This document shows positions 27,490 through 37,043 of a stretch of 64,000 bases of DNA, in pieces. Both the position numbers and the translations under genes were made by a program. The stretch comes from Nocardioides plantarum. Its GTDB lineage: Bacteria; Actinomycetota; Actinomycetes; Propionibacteriales; Nocardioidaceae. The DNA lies in NCBI RefSeq assembly GCF_006346395.1, contig NZ_VDMS01000002.1, positions 124,001 through 188,000 on the forward strand, in the 5' to 3' direction. A model generated the notes under the pieces. It saw only the letters and a list, made by a program, of their open reading frames with translations, was not told the DNA's origin and made no database searches. The number at the start of each line of letters is the position of its first letter. Position 1 is the stretch's first letter.

Positions 27490-28362
27490 TCAGGCGCCGG
27501 CCTCGGCGGGCTCAAGGACGAAGTTGAACTCGGCGGTGACGAACGGGGTGGTGAACACAGTGCCGTCGGGTGCGGTGCCGCTGTCGTGGGTCACGAACGG
27601 GGTGACGAGCTGGGGCTTAGTGCCGAACACGACGTCGCTGTCGAGGAACCTGGTGTCCTTCTCGAAGATGTGCGTGATGAGCCGCTGGTAGCCGGGTTCC
27701 TCGAGGAGGAAGTGGATGTGCGCCGGCCGGTAGTGGCTGATCTCGGTCTGGCTGATGAGGGCTCCGACCGGGCCGTCCATGGGGATGGAGTAGCCGAGGG
27801 GGACGATCGAGCGGACGCAGTAGGTTCCGTCCTCGCGGGCCTGGTACTTCGCTCGGAGGCGGGCTTCAGCGGCTTCGCTGATCTGGGCTTCGTACATGCC
27901 GTCGGCGTCGGCCTGCCACACGTCGAGGATCGCGTCAGGGATGATCGCGCCGGTGGTGTCGGTGACGGTTCCGGTGACGAACAGGGGTGTTCCGGCCAGC
28001 CCGTCGGACATGTCGTGGCCATAGGGGGCGGGCGGGGAGCCGTCGATGTGGAACGGGCCAAGCACGGTGGCCGGGGTGGCGACCGGCGAGAAGTCGTGGT
28101 TGATCTGGACCACCAGCATGCTGAGGCCGATGACGTCGGAGGCAAGGATGAACTCCTCGCGCTTGGTGTTGCTGATCTGACCGGTCTTGGTGAGCCACTG
28201 CACCGCGGCCATCCACTCGGCCTCGGTGAGGTTGACCTCGCGGGCGAAGTCGTGGGCGTGCTTGACGAGACTGGTCATCAGCTCGGCCATCCGTGGCGTG
28301 TGGGCGGTGGCCCAGCGGCGGGTTGCTTCCTCGGTGAGCTCGGCGTATCGGGTGTCGGTCAT
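27490..28362 (-). CDS. Intradiol ring-cleavage dioxygenase (catechol/hydroxyquinol 1,2-dioxygenase type)
   Basis: 290 residues with the N-terminal helical dimerisation domain of catechol and hydroxyquinol 1,2-dioxygenases (about 1-105, including LVVQINHDFSPVATPATVLGPF) and the catalytic beta-domain. Likely Fe(III) ligands: Tyr in APYGHDM, Tyr in LGYSIPMDGP, and both His in HYRPAHIHF. It opens an ortho-dihydroxylated ring between the hydroxyls to a muconate-type product. The sequence is nearest in feel to hydroxyquinol dioxygenases; the true substrate is open. ATG at 28362 with AAGGAG 7 bases upstream. It is the fourth gene of the cluster, 70 bp after the amidohydrolase. Confidence 0.87.
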   Translation of the reverse strand: MTDTRYAELTEEATRRWATAHTPRMAELMTSLVKHAHDFAREVNLTEAEWMAAVQWLTKTGQISNTKREEFILASDVIGLSMLVVQINHDFSPVATPATVLGPFHIDGSPPAPYGHDMSDGLAGTPLFVTGTVTDTTGAIIPDAILDVWQADADGMYEAQISEAAEARLRAKYQAREDGTYCVRSIVPLGYSIPMDGPVGALISQTEISHYRPAHIHFLLEEPGYQRLITHIFEKDTRFLDSDVVFGTKPQLVTPFVTHDSGTAPDGTVFTTPFVTAEFNFVLEPAEAGA

Positions 28363-28432
28363 CTGGTTCTCCTTGCGGGCGCCATGGGGGGCACGGCGGA
28401 CGGCAGGTCGGTCGGCCTGCTGGCGGGTCTGT

Positions 28433-29821
28433 TCAGCCTTCGACGAGCGGGGTGGCGAGCAGGCGGTCGCGTGAGGCCTCGCCACGGGTGCGGAGGTCGG
28501 CGAGGTCGGGATGGGTGAGGTGGCCGTTCCACTTCGCGGCCTTGCCGGCGACCAGGACGGTCTCGACGTTGCCGGGGTGCCCGGCGCCGACGATGGAGGC
28601 GGCGATGTCGCTGCTGGGGACGGTGGTGAACTGGTCCAGGCGGAACACGATCAGGTCGGCGTCCTTGCCGACGGTGAGGCTGCCGGTGCGGTCAGCGAGG
28701 CCAGAGGCCTTGGCGCCGGCGATGGTGGCGAACTCGAGGAGGTCGCGGGGAGTGAAGGCGGGGAGGTCGGCGTATGCCTCGGGCTGCATGGTGATGCCCA
28801 GGCCGTGGGCGGTGAGGGCGGAGCGCATGACGTTGAACATGTCGCCGGCCACGGTGGCCTCGGTGTCGATGGACAGGCTGGGGCGGATGCCGTGCGCGAG
28901 AAGGCGTCCGGTCGCGGGTGCGCCCAGGCCCGGCAGGACGGCCTCGATGGCGGCGGAGACCGAGGCGTGCGCCCCGCTGTCGGCGAGCATCCTGAGTTCC
29001 TCGTCGTCAGAGGTGCAGCAGTGGATGAACAGCAGGTCCTCCCCGAGCAGGCCGGCTTCGCCCAGGGAGCCGATACCCCGGAACTCAGGGCCCCAGGGTC
29101 CGTTGCCGACGTGCATGCTCGACCGAACGCCCAGCTCACGGGCGAGTGCGAGGTCCTGGGCGGTCACTTCGGTCGTGGAGAGCTCGGGCCCACGAAGCAT
29201 TGCCTGCAAGGTGACCCGGGCGGTGTCGTCGGGCAGCAGTTGCTGGCGGACGCGGCGGATGTCGTTGGGGTGGGTGGCCTCGCCGCGCAGCATCCACTTG
29301 TTGGAGTCGATCGAGGGCCAGCCATAGGCGAACACCCCGCGAATGCCGGAGTCCTGGAGTGCGGCGACGGCCTGGTCGGAATGATCGGGGCTGTTCTGGA
29401 TGTGGGACTCGTCGCGCAGCGTGGTGATCCCCGCGTCGAGTGCGCCGAGGGCGCCGATGATGTTGCCGACGTAGACATCGTCGGGTGTGTACTCGGGGCC
29501 CCACGTGAGCTGGATGTGCTGGCGGTAGGCGCCGAAGTCCCAGCCAATGCCGGTCTGACGGACCGCACCCTGCCATGTGTGGCGGTGGGTGTCGACGAAC
29601 CCGGGCAGGACCGCGCGGTCGGTGCCGTCGATCACGGTGACGCCGCCGGTGTCCGCGCTGCCGAGATCGGGGCCGATGGCGGCGATCTTGCCGTTGCGGA
29701 TCAAGACGTCGCCGACGAGCTCGCCGAACTCAGGGTCTTGGGTCAGCAGGTGGGCACCCCTGATGAGGATGTCGCCTGTCGGGGCCGTGTCATTGGTGCT
29801 GGCGCTCTGCTGCGTCGTCAT
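28433..29821 (-). CDS. Metal-dependent amidohydrolase (ATZ/TRZ-like)
   Basis: 462 residues with the amidohydrolase metal ligands in order: HxH in GFVDTHRHTWQG, His in SSMHVGNG, His in LLFIHCCTSDDEE and Asp in LSIDTEATVAGDMF. The N-terminal and C-terminal beta-sandwich halves (ILIRGAHLLTQDP; GSLTVGKDADLIVF) are typical. The family removes amino, chloro or similar groups from N-heterocycles and guanidine-like carbons. Its presence with a hydroxylase and a ring-cleavage enzyme suggests a nitrogen-bearing substrate, an inference. ATGA overlap with the upstream alpha/beta hydrolase gene. Confidence 0.85.
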   Translation of the reverse strand: MTTQQSASTNDTAPTGDILIRGAHLLTQDPEFGELVGDVLIRNGKIAAIGPDLGSADTGGVTVIDGTDRAVLPGFVDTHRHTWQGAVRQTGIGWDFGAYRQHIQLTWGPEYTPDDVYVGNIIGALGALDAGITTLRDESHIQNSPDHSDQAVAALQDSGIRGVFAYGWPSIDSNKWMLRGEATHPNDIRRVRQQLLPDDTARVTLQAMLRGPELSTTEVTAQDLALARELGVRSSMHVGNGPWGPEFRGIGSLGEAGLLGEDLLFIHCCTSDDEELRMLADSGAHASVSAAIEAVLPGLGAPATGRLLAHGIRPSLSIDTEATVAGDMFNVMRSALTAHGLGITMQPEAYADLPAFTPRDLLEFATIAGAKASGLADRTGSLTVGKDADLIVFRLDQFTTVPSSDIAASIVGAGHPGNVETVLVAGKAAKWNGHLTHPDLADLRTRGEASRDRLLATPLVEG

Positions 29822-31038
29822 CGGGTTCCTCCTGCGGGAGCGTGCTCGTCGGTCGAGTGGTCGGGGTTCGGCTGGCCGGCGAGGTCGTCGGCGTGGCCCT
29901 CGGCAGTGGGTGCATGGCTGGTGGTGTGGAGGCGGTCGGCAAACCAGTCCGCGACCAGGGTGTGCTTCTCGTGGGAGTGGTTGTAGATGCAGTGGTCGCC
30001 GTCGGGCCACTCGCGCCAGGTCTTGTCGGTGCTGGCGGCCTGGTCGTACAAGGCTCGGGCGTTGGCGACGAGGAACACCTGGTCCGGGGTGCCATGCAGG
30101 ACTAACAGGGGGCATCGGAGGTCGTTGAGAGTGTCGGCGCCGAGTGTGTAGGTCTCCATGGCGCTGACGGCCGCGGCGTCCTCGTCGATGCCGAGCAGGG
30201 GTCGGACCTTGGCGGTAAACCGGGGGTATCGCTGGAGAATCTCGGCGGGCCGGACGGTTCCGCCGTTGACGCAGCACGCGGCGATCCGTGGGTCGGCCGC
30301 AGCGACGGCGGCGGCGAGGAAACCGCCCATGGAGTTGCCCCAGATACCGATGGGCCCGGTGAGGCGCGGGTCTGACTGGAGCCGGTCGAGCACGGCAGCG
30401 AAGGCGCTGGTGAAGTCTGGGGTAAGGACCAGGCCGCCGAACAGCCGGGACTCACCCTGTCCGGGACCGTCGAGCAGGAGCGTGGCGACCCCCCGTTGGT
30501 GGAGGTAGGTGGCGCCGACGTGGTACTCCTCACGCCAGCCGTCGAAGCCGCCAAAGATCACCACCACCGGGACTGTGCGCGCCACTGTTCCGCTCGCGGG
30601 CAGGGTCAGCCAGCCGCCGAGCTGGCCGTCCTGTCGGTCGTCGTGGTGGGCGATGTGCCAGTGCTCGACGGGTGGCTCGTTCAAGGCGCCGGCGGCGCCG
30701 TAGGCGTTCATCATGTCGGTGAACAGGTCGCGCTTGCGGTCACCATCCTCTAGCACCACTTGAGCGACGCGGAAGCAGGCCGAGGCGGCCAACCACCACG
30801 ACCGGGCGGTGATGTCGTGCCCGGCCGCGGCGGCCTCGTTGGCTCGGTCGAGGTTCACCCTCCCGAGCCGTTCGGCGGCGTCCTGCCACTCGACCCCGTC
30901 GTCGACCGCGGCGTAGAGCGCGACGACGTCGGCGTAGTCCATGCCGTTGCCGGTGAGGCGTTGAAGCGGCATGGCGCGCTTGTGGGCCTCTGCGGCCGCC
31001 TTCCACGGCGGCTCGGGGTTGTCCTGGGTGTCACTCAC
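29818..31038 (-). CDS. Alpha/beta hydrolase with N-terminal helical domain (FrsA / dihydroxypseudooxynicotine hydrolase-like)
   Basis: 406 residues. About 130 N-terminal helical residues precede an alpha/beta hydrolase fold with oxyanion segment VVIFGGFDGWREEY, nucleophile Ser in GIWGNSMGGFLAA, acid in LHGTPDQVFL and His in DGDHCIYNHS. This layout matches 2,6-dihydroxypseudooxynicotine hydrolase, a carbon-carbon hydrolase that removes an acyl side chain from a hydroxylated pyridine, and related FrsA-like proteins. A retro-Claisen or ester hydrolysis step is likely. A His/Asp-rich C-terminal tail of 30 residues is unconserved. GTG start at 31038 with GAGGAG upstream; 105 bp after the monooxygenase. 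Confidence 0.83.
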   Translation of the reverse strand: MSDTQDNPEPPWKAAAEAHKRAMPLQRLTGNGMDYADVVALYAAVDDGVEWQDAAERLGRVNLDRANEAAAAGHDITARSWWLAASACFRVAQVVLEDGDRKRDLFTDMMNAYGAAGALNEPPVEHWHIAHHDDRQDGQLGGWLTLPASGTVARTVPVVVIFGGFDGWREEYHVGATYLHQRGVATLLLDGPGQGESRLFGGLVLTPDFTSAFAAVLDRLQSDPRLTGPIGIWGNSMGGFLAAAVAAADPRIAACCVNGGTVRPAEILQRYPRFTAKVRPLLGIDEDAAAVSAMETYTLGADTLNDLRCPLLVLHGTPDQVFLVANARALYDQAASTDKTWREWPDGDHCIYNHSHEKHTLVADWFADRLHTTSHAPTAEGHADDLAGQPNPDHSTDEHAPAGGTR

Positions 31039-31143
31039 CTGTGGTCACTCCTCGGGTGTCCTGGCATTGCGCTCGTGCGCCGCGCCCGTCGTGCGGTGCC
31101 CTGCGGGCGCCTTGGGCCGCATCGGTCCGTGGTGCGGTCCGGG

Positions 31144-32760
31144 TCAGTGCGCCGCAGTCGGCTCCCCGGCACCAGACACCACGGTCCCGTTTGCGCCGGC
31201 TCCGGTGCTGCCGCTACCGGCGAGTGCCGCACGCAGGTCGGAGACGAGCGCGTTGACGTCCACGGCGTCCGCGGCGGACCCGTACAACCAGAAGTCCGGG
31301 CGGGCCAGGACCGCGGCACGGCCGTGCTCGCCGAACCAACCGGCGTAGGTGCCCTCAGCATCGACGACCGCGCCGGCGTCGTCGGTGCTGCTGGAGACGA
31401 CGGCGGTGACGATCGCGCCGAGGGTCTCGAGGTAGGCCCGGTTGTCGTCGGTGAGCCCAGAGAGGACCGCGGGGTCGGTGACGATGAGCTGGAAGCCTCG
31501 ACCGACGACGTCGTCGAAGAGGCCGGTACGTCCGTCGACCCTGACCTGCCCCTGGACCGCGGGCGCGCCGGCCAGCGGGTCGGCTTCACGGGCGAATGCC
31601 GTGTAGCCCCCCGGGATGGTCGGAGGTGGCATGAGGCTCGGGTCCTGCTGGACGGCCTTGAGGAACCCGTCGCGCTCGTCGGCGGCGGCCGGATCGGTGA
31701 TGATGCACGGCAGTCCGATCTCGCGGGAGAAGTCAGTCCAGCCCTGCATGTTGGGCTTGCGGTCGCCCTCGTAGGAGTCCAGGACGGTCGGCTCGGCCAG
31801 GCCGCGCAGGACTAGGTCGAGGCGCCAGGTCAGGGCCGAGGCGTCGCGCAGGCCGTTGCACATGCCCTCGCCGGCGAAGGGCCACAGGATGTGAGCGGCG
31901 TCGCCGACGAGGAAGATGCGGCCGCGGCTCCACTCGTCGGTCATGGACTCGCGGAACTGGTAGACGGGGTGGCGCAGGACCTCGACGTCCTCCGGCGTGA
32001 CCCAGGGCTCGAGGAGCTCCCAGACCCGGTCGAGGGTGAAGTCCTCGGCCTTCTCCCCGGGCAGCAGGGTGAACTCCCAGCGGCGGTGGGTCTTGCCGAG
32101 CTGGAACAGGCATCCAGGGCGCTCGGGGTCGGCGAACTGACCGTTGTCGAACGCGAAATCCAGCTCGTGCTTCTGGACGGTGTCGATGACCAGCTGCAGC
32201 GGGCCGACGTTGCCGGGGGTGGTGGTGATGCCGAGCTGGCTGCGGACGAAGGAGTTGTCGCCGTCGGCGGCGATCGCGTAGGCCGCGCGCACGGTGCGCT
32301 CTTCGTCGGTCTTGCGATCGCGGTACGTGACCACGACGCCGTCGGCGTCCTGGTCGATCTCGACGACCTCGTGGTTCATGTGGACCTCGACGTTGTCCAG
32401 GGAGGTGGCCCGGTGGTTCAGGGCCATCTCGAGGTTGTTCTGGTAGAAGATCCAGTGGCCGCGGTGACCGTGGGGACCGATGGTGGACCAGTCCAGGCTC
32501 ATCAGCAGCTCGCCACCGAACGCCTTGTTCCGCATGTCGTACAGCTCCCACGCGACGGCGTCCTCGCGGAACTCCTCGCCGGCGCCGACACGGTCGAGGG
32601 TGCGCATGATCTCGTCGTCGATGTGGCCGGCACGAGACAGGCCGTAGAGCTGCGGGTGACGCTCGAGCGCGATCACGCTGTGCCCGGCTTGACCCAGCTG
32701 CAGGCTGGCCATCTGCCCGCAGGGCCCGTAGCCGATGACCACGACGTCGTACTGGTCCAT
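31144..32760 (-). CDS. FAD-dependent aromatic monooxygenase (MhpA/PheA-like class A flavoprotein)
   Basis: 538 residues. The FAD-binding GxGxxG motif is VVVIGYGPCGQMASLQLG, the second FAD motif is GRIFLVGDAAHILWPFAGEG, and IAADGDNSFVRSQLG is the DG motif of aromatic hydroxylases. A C-terminal thioredoxin-like domain ends in a Gly/Ala-rich tail. It would hydroxylate a phenol or hydroxypyridine with NAD(P)H and O2. First gene of the operon, just downstream of the IclR-type operators. ATG at 32760 with AAGGAG about 7 bases upstream; the frame extends to 32841 but without a better start. Confidence 0.9.
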   Translation of the reverse strand: MDQYDVVVIGYGPCGQMASLQLGQAGHSVIALERHPQLYGLSRAGHIDDEIMRTLDRVGAGEEFREDAVAWELYDMRNKAFGGELLMSLDWSTIGPHGHRGHWIFYQNNLEMALNHRATSLDNVEVHMNHEVVEIDQDADGVVVTYRDRKTDEERTVRAAYAIAADGDNSFVRSQLGITTTPGNVGPLQLVIDTVQKHELDFAFDNGQFADPERPGCLFQLGKTHRRWEFTLLPGEKAEDFTLDRVWELLEPWVTPEDVEVLRHPVYQFRESMTDEWSRGRIFLVGDAAHILWPFAGEGMCNGLRDASALTWRLDLVLRGLAEPTVLDSYEGDRKPNMQGWTDFSREIGLPCIITDPAAADERDGFLKAVQQDPSLMPPPTIPGGYTAFAREADPLAGAPAVQGQVRVDGRTGLFDDVVGRGFQLIVTDPAVLSGLTDDNRAYLETLGAIVTAVVSSSTDDAGAVVDAEGTYAGWFGEHGRAAVLARPDFWLYGSAADAVDVNALVSDLRAALAGSGSTGAGANGTVVSGAGEPTAAH

Positions 32761-32777
32761 CCGAGGACTCCTTCGTT

Positions 32778-32802
32778 TCGGACAACCGTCCGCAGAGCGG
32801 CG
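32778..32802. promoter_or_regulatory. IclR/PcaR-type operator, site 1
   Basis: TCGGAC-N4-GTCCGC-AGA-GCGGCG: three half-sites, the last two forming a near-perfect inverted repeat with a 3-bp spacer. It lies between the predicted cluster transcription start and the monooxygenase gene. PcaU and PobR (IclR family) are known to bind a palindrome plus one further direct half-site, the same layout. It repeats 99 bp to the right. Confidence 0.7.
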
Positions 32803-32820
32803 GTTCTTGGTGACAACCCC

Positions 32821-32849
32821 ACACTCTGTGACCACCGACACGTGGTCAA
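32821..32849 (-). promoter_or_regulatory. Predicted promoter of the catabolic operon
   Basis: On the reverse strand TTGACC (32849-32844), a 17-base spacer and GAGTGT (32826-32821) make a passable -35/-10 pair. Transcription would start near 32814, about 12 bases before operator site 1, so a regulator bound there would block elongation or initiation. Confidence 0.4.
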
Positions 32850-32876
32850 GGTCCCGCGAGTGACCGAACCAACAAT

Positions 32877-32901
32877 CTGGACATTCGTCCGCAGAGCGGA
32901 C
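32877..32901. promoter_or_regulatory. IclR/PcaR-type operator, site 2
   Basis: CTGGAC-N4-GTCCGC-AGA-GCGGAC. The GTCCGC-AGA-GCGGAC part is a perfect inverted repeat. It shares about 21 aligned bases with site 1 (GGACA, two variable bases, then CGTCCGCAGAGCGG). It lies 38 bases before the regulator start, where it could autoregulate the regulator gene and together with site 1 control the divergent operon. Confidence 0.7.
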
Positions 32902-32938
32902 AGACTGGCTAGACCGCTACGTCGACCGAGGAGCCCCC

Positions 32939-33742
32939 ATGCCGCGCCGCGACAGCAACCCAAACTTCGTCGAGGCGGTCGCCCGTGGCCTCGACCTCAT
33001 CACGGCCTTCGAGCCCGGCCGCTCCGGGATGACCCTTGCCGAGCTGGCCACCAGTGCCGGCCTACCCCGCCCGACCGCGTCACGCATCCTCTACACGCTG
33101 GAGGCACTCGGCTACGTCCGCTCCTCCAGCGCCGGCTACACCCTGACGCCGCGGGTTCTCGAGCTCGGAATGACCTACGTCCAGCAGGTCGACATGTGGG
33201 ACGTCGCCCGACCCAGGCTCCAGGAGCTCGTTGCCCGCACCGGCGAGTCGAGCTCGATCGCGGAGCTCGACGGCTCCGACATCGTCTATGTCGCCCGCGT
33301 CGCGGTCCCCAAGCTCATCGCGCTGGTCGTCCGCATCGGCACCAAGTTCCCGGCAGCACCGACGTCCATGGGCAAGGTGCTGCTCGCCGGCCTGACCGAT
33401 GACCAGGTCGCCGCGGCGTTGAGCGAGCCGTCACGATCCGGGATCGACCCTCGGTGGAAGCCGGACCTACCGGAGCTGCTCGAGGTGCTGGGCGAGGTAC
33501 GGGCCCAAGGCTGGTCCCTGACCGACGAGCATCTCGCTCCCGGCATCCGCTCGATCGCCGCCCCACTGCGCGACGGCTCCGGCGCCGTCCGCGCGGCTCT
33601 CAACGTGACCGTGCACGCCGCCGAGACCTCCACCGACGTCCTGCTCGGAGAGCATCTGCCCAAACTGCTCGCCACCGCATCCAAGGTCAGCGCCGACTGG
33701 GCCCGCCGCGATGCGATCCCCTACGCCCCGGTCGAGGCCTGA
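32939..33742 (+). CDS. IclR-family transcriptional regulator (PcaR/PcaU/PobR group)
   Basis: 267 residues. N-terminal winged helix-turn-helix (MTLAELATSAGLPRPTASRILYTLEALGYV) and C-terminal GAF-like IclR effector domain (DIVYVARVAV, FPAAPTSMGKVLLAGL, GIRSIAAPLRDGSGAVRAALNV). The N-terminal VEAVARGLDLITAF and the PxxMGKVLLAGL wording place it with beta-ketoadipate-pathway regulators of the PcaR/PcaU type. It is divergent to the six-gene catabolic operon and is its likely regulator through the two sites at 32778-32901. ATG at 32939 with CGAGGAG upstream. Confidence 0.93.
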   Translation: MPRRDSNPNFVEAVARGLDLITAFEPGRSGMTLAELATSAGLPRPTASRILYTLEALGYVRSSSAGYTLTPRVLELGMTYVQQVDMWDVARPRLQELVARTGESSSIAELDGSDIVYVARVAVPKLIALVVRIGTKFPAAPTSMGKVLLAGLTDDQVAAALSEPSRSGIDPRWKPDLPELLEVLGEVRAQGWSLTDEHLAPGIRSIAAPLRDGSGAVRAALNVTVHAAETSTDVLLGEHLPKLLATASKVSADWARRDAIPYAPVEA

Positions 33743-33775
33743 CCCGACCACGCGACCCGCCCCTGCCCACAGTCC

Positions 33776-33791
33776 CTCGTCGTACGACGAG
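33776..33791. terminator. Palindrome between the convergent regulator and sigA genes
   Basis: CTCGTCGTACGACGAG is a perfect 16-bp palindrome followed by a small CCTGG-GGCA-CCAGG hairpin (33794-33807). It sits midway between two convergent stop codons and may act as a weak bidirectional terminator. Confidence 0.45.
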
Positions 33792-33821
33792 ACCTGGGGC
33801 ACCAGGGGGTGAGGACGTGTG

Positions 33822-35330
<1,509 letters not shown>

Positions 35331-35499
35331 GAACACCTCTCGTCAGGCAGGTTGTGGCACGGGCATGTTGTGCTGCGTCATGGTTCGGGGCGCGACAAAG
35401 ACCGCTGTCGTCAAGAGCCGCTGTGCTCATCCTGCCACGAGCCTGGTGATGCTCCGACCACAGGTCGGCTCCCGCCCACCGACGGGTCGGACCGACAGG

Positions 35500-36078
35500 C
35501 TAGGCGGTGGCTGCCTTGGCGGCGGCCTTCTTCTCCTTCTTGAAGTCGCGCACCTTCTGCAGGCTGGCCGGATCGACGACGTCGGCGACCGACCGGTAGC
35601 CCTCGAGGCTGTAGTCACCGGCCACCTTCTCCCAGCCCTCGAGGCGCACGTCGAGCTGCTTGGCCAGCAGGGCCACGAAGATCTTGGCCTTCTGGACCCC
35701 GAACCCGGGCAGCGCCTGGAGCCGCTTGCCGAGGTCCTTGCCGTCGGCGGCCTCGGTCCAGATGCGCTCGGCGTGGCCGTCGTACTGCTCGACGACGATG
35801 CGGGCCAGCTCCTGCAGCCGCGCGGCCATCGAGCCCGGGAAGCGGTGGATGGCCGGCGTGGTCGAGCAGAGCGCGGCGAACTCGTCGGGGTCCGCGGCCG
35901 CGATCCGGTGCGGGTCGAAGGAGCCCAGGCGCTCGGCGACCTTGGCCGGGCCGCGGAAGGCGTGCTCCATGGGGTACTGCTGGTCGAGCATCATGCCGAT
36001 CAGCAGCGCGAAGCTGTTGTCGGTGAGGATCTGGTCGGCCGTCTCGTCGCCGGTGATGCGGACGGGGTGCGCGCTCAT
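35500..36078 (-). CDS. HhH-GPD family protein (base-excision DNA repair type)
   Basis: 192 residues with the helix-hairpin-helix-GPD region LQALPGFGVQKAKIFVALLAKQL and an N-terminal ILTDNSFALLIGMMLDQQYPMEHAF segment. It resembles the short actinobacterial HhH-GPD proteins annotated as putative DNA glycosylases. The catalytic Asp of classical glycosylases is not clear (a GWEKVAGDYSLEG segment follows) and there are no Fe-S cysteines, so activity is uncertain. The C-terminal tail is lysine/alanine-rich (KKEKKAAAKAATA). Start at the ATG at 36078; a second ATG six codons upstream (36096) is possible. Confidence 0.82.
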   Translation of the reverse strand: MSAHPVRITGDETADQILTDNSFALLIGMMLDQQYPMEHAFRGPAKVAERLGSFDPHRIAAADPDEFAALCSTTPAIHRFPGSMAARLQELARIVVEQYDGHAERIWTEAADGKDLGKRLQALPGFGVQKAKIFVALLAKQLDVRLEGWEKVAGDYSLEGYRSVADVVDPASLQKVRDFKKEKKAAAKAATA

Positions 36079-36132
36079 GACCTCATCCTGCCGCACGATC
36101 CGGCGCGCCCCCGGCGTGCCTAGGCTGAGGTG

Positions 36133-37032
36133 ATGGAGACGATCTCGCTGCCCGACGGCCGGCTGCTCGACCTCGACCCGGGCCCCGGCGACCCGGCCCT
36201 ACCGACCGTGGTGGCCCACCACGGCACCCCCGGGGCGGGCACCCGGGACCGGCACCTCGACGCGGTGGCGGCCGCCGCCGGGGTGCGGGTCGTGACGTTC
36301 TCGCGGGCCGGCTACGGCGGCTCCACCCGTCACCGCGGACGCACCGTGGCCGACGTGGCCGCCGACGTGGAGGCGCTGCTCGACCACCTGGGAGTCGCGA
36401 CGTGCGCGACGATGGGTGCCTCCGGCGGGGGGCCGCACGCGCTGGCCACGGCGGCCCTGCTGCCCGATCGCGTGACCGGGGTCCTCTGCATCGCCGGCGT
36501 CGGTCCGTGGGGCGAGCCCGACCTCGACTTCATGACCGGGATGGGCGAGGACAACGTCGAGGAGTTCGGCCTCGCGTTGGCCGGCGAGGACGACGTCCGG
36601 CCGTGGCTCGAGGAGCAGGCCGCAGCCATGCGGGGGACGACGCCCGCGCAGCTCGTGGAGTCGATGGCCTCGATCCTTCCCGAGGTCGACCGGGCAGCCG
36701 TGCTGGGCGCCCGGGGCGTCCAGCTGGGCGAGGACCTCGTGGCCTCGTTCGCCGAGGCGCTGCGCCCGGGCGTCGACGGGTGGCTCGACGACGACCTCGC
36801 CTTCACACGACCGTGGGGGTTCGACCTCGACGGCCTCGTCTCGCGAAAGGTGCCGACGTTCGTCTGGCAGGGCGAGGTCGACCTCATGGTGCCGCCGAGC
36901 CACGGCCGGTGGCTGGCTGCCCGCCTGACCCACGCCAGCAGTCACCTGCTGCCGGACGAGGGTCACCTGTCGATCTCGCTCGGTCACCTCGAGCAGATGA
37001 TCGCCGACCTCGCGGCGACGATCAGGCCCTGA
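36133..37032 (+). CDS. Alpha/beta hydrolase
   Basis: 299 residues. Oxyanion HHGTPGAG, nucleophile Ser in MGASGGGPHALA, acid Asp in WQGEVDLMVP and His in LPDEGHLS, so the triad is complete. It is of the proline iminopeptidase/haloalkane-like cap type. Substrate unknown. It is divergent from the HhH-GPD gene and convergent with the universal stress gene. An ATG at 36133 is preceded by TGAGG very close by; a GTG one codon upstream is possible. Confidence 0.85.
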   Translation: METISLPDGRLLDLDPGPGDPALPTVVAHHGTPGAGTRDRHLDAVAAAAGVRVVTFSRAGYGGSTRHRGRTVADVAADVEALLDHLGVATCATMGASGGGPHALATAALLPDRVTGVLCIAGVGPWGEPDLDFMTGMGEDNVEEFGLALAGEDDVRPWLEEQAAAMRGTTPAQLVESMASILPEVDRAAVLGARGVQLGEDLVASFAEALRPGVDGWLDDDLAFTRPWGFDLDGLVSRKVPTFVWQGEVDLMVPPSHGRWLAARLTHASSHLLPDEGHLSISLGHLEQMIADLAATIRP

Positions 37033-37043
37033 CGATCTGACGA

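Noticed and set aside
25404..33742. Nicotine or 2,6-dihydroxypyridine degradation as the named pathway
   Set aside because: Only the alpha/beta hydrolase and the flavin monooxygenase resemble that route. An intradiol dioxygenase, an amidohydrolase and a CoA-transferase/lyase pair do not belong to it, and no nicotine dehydrogenase or oxidase genes are present.
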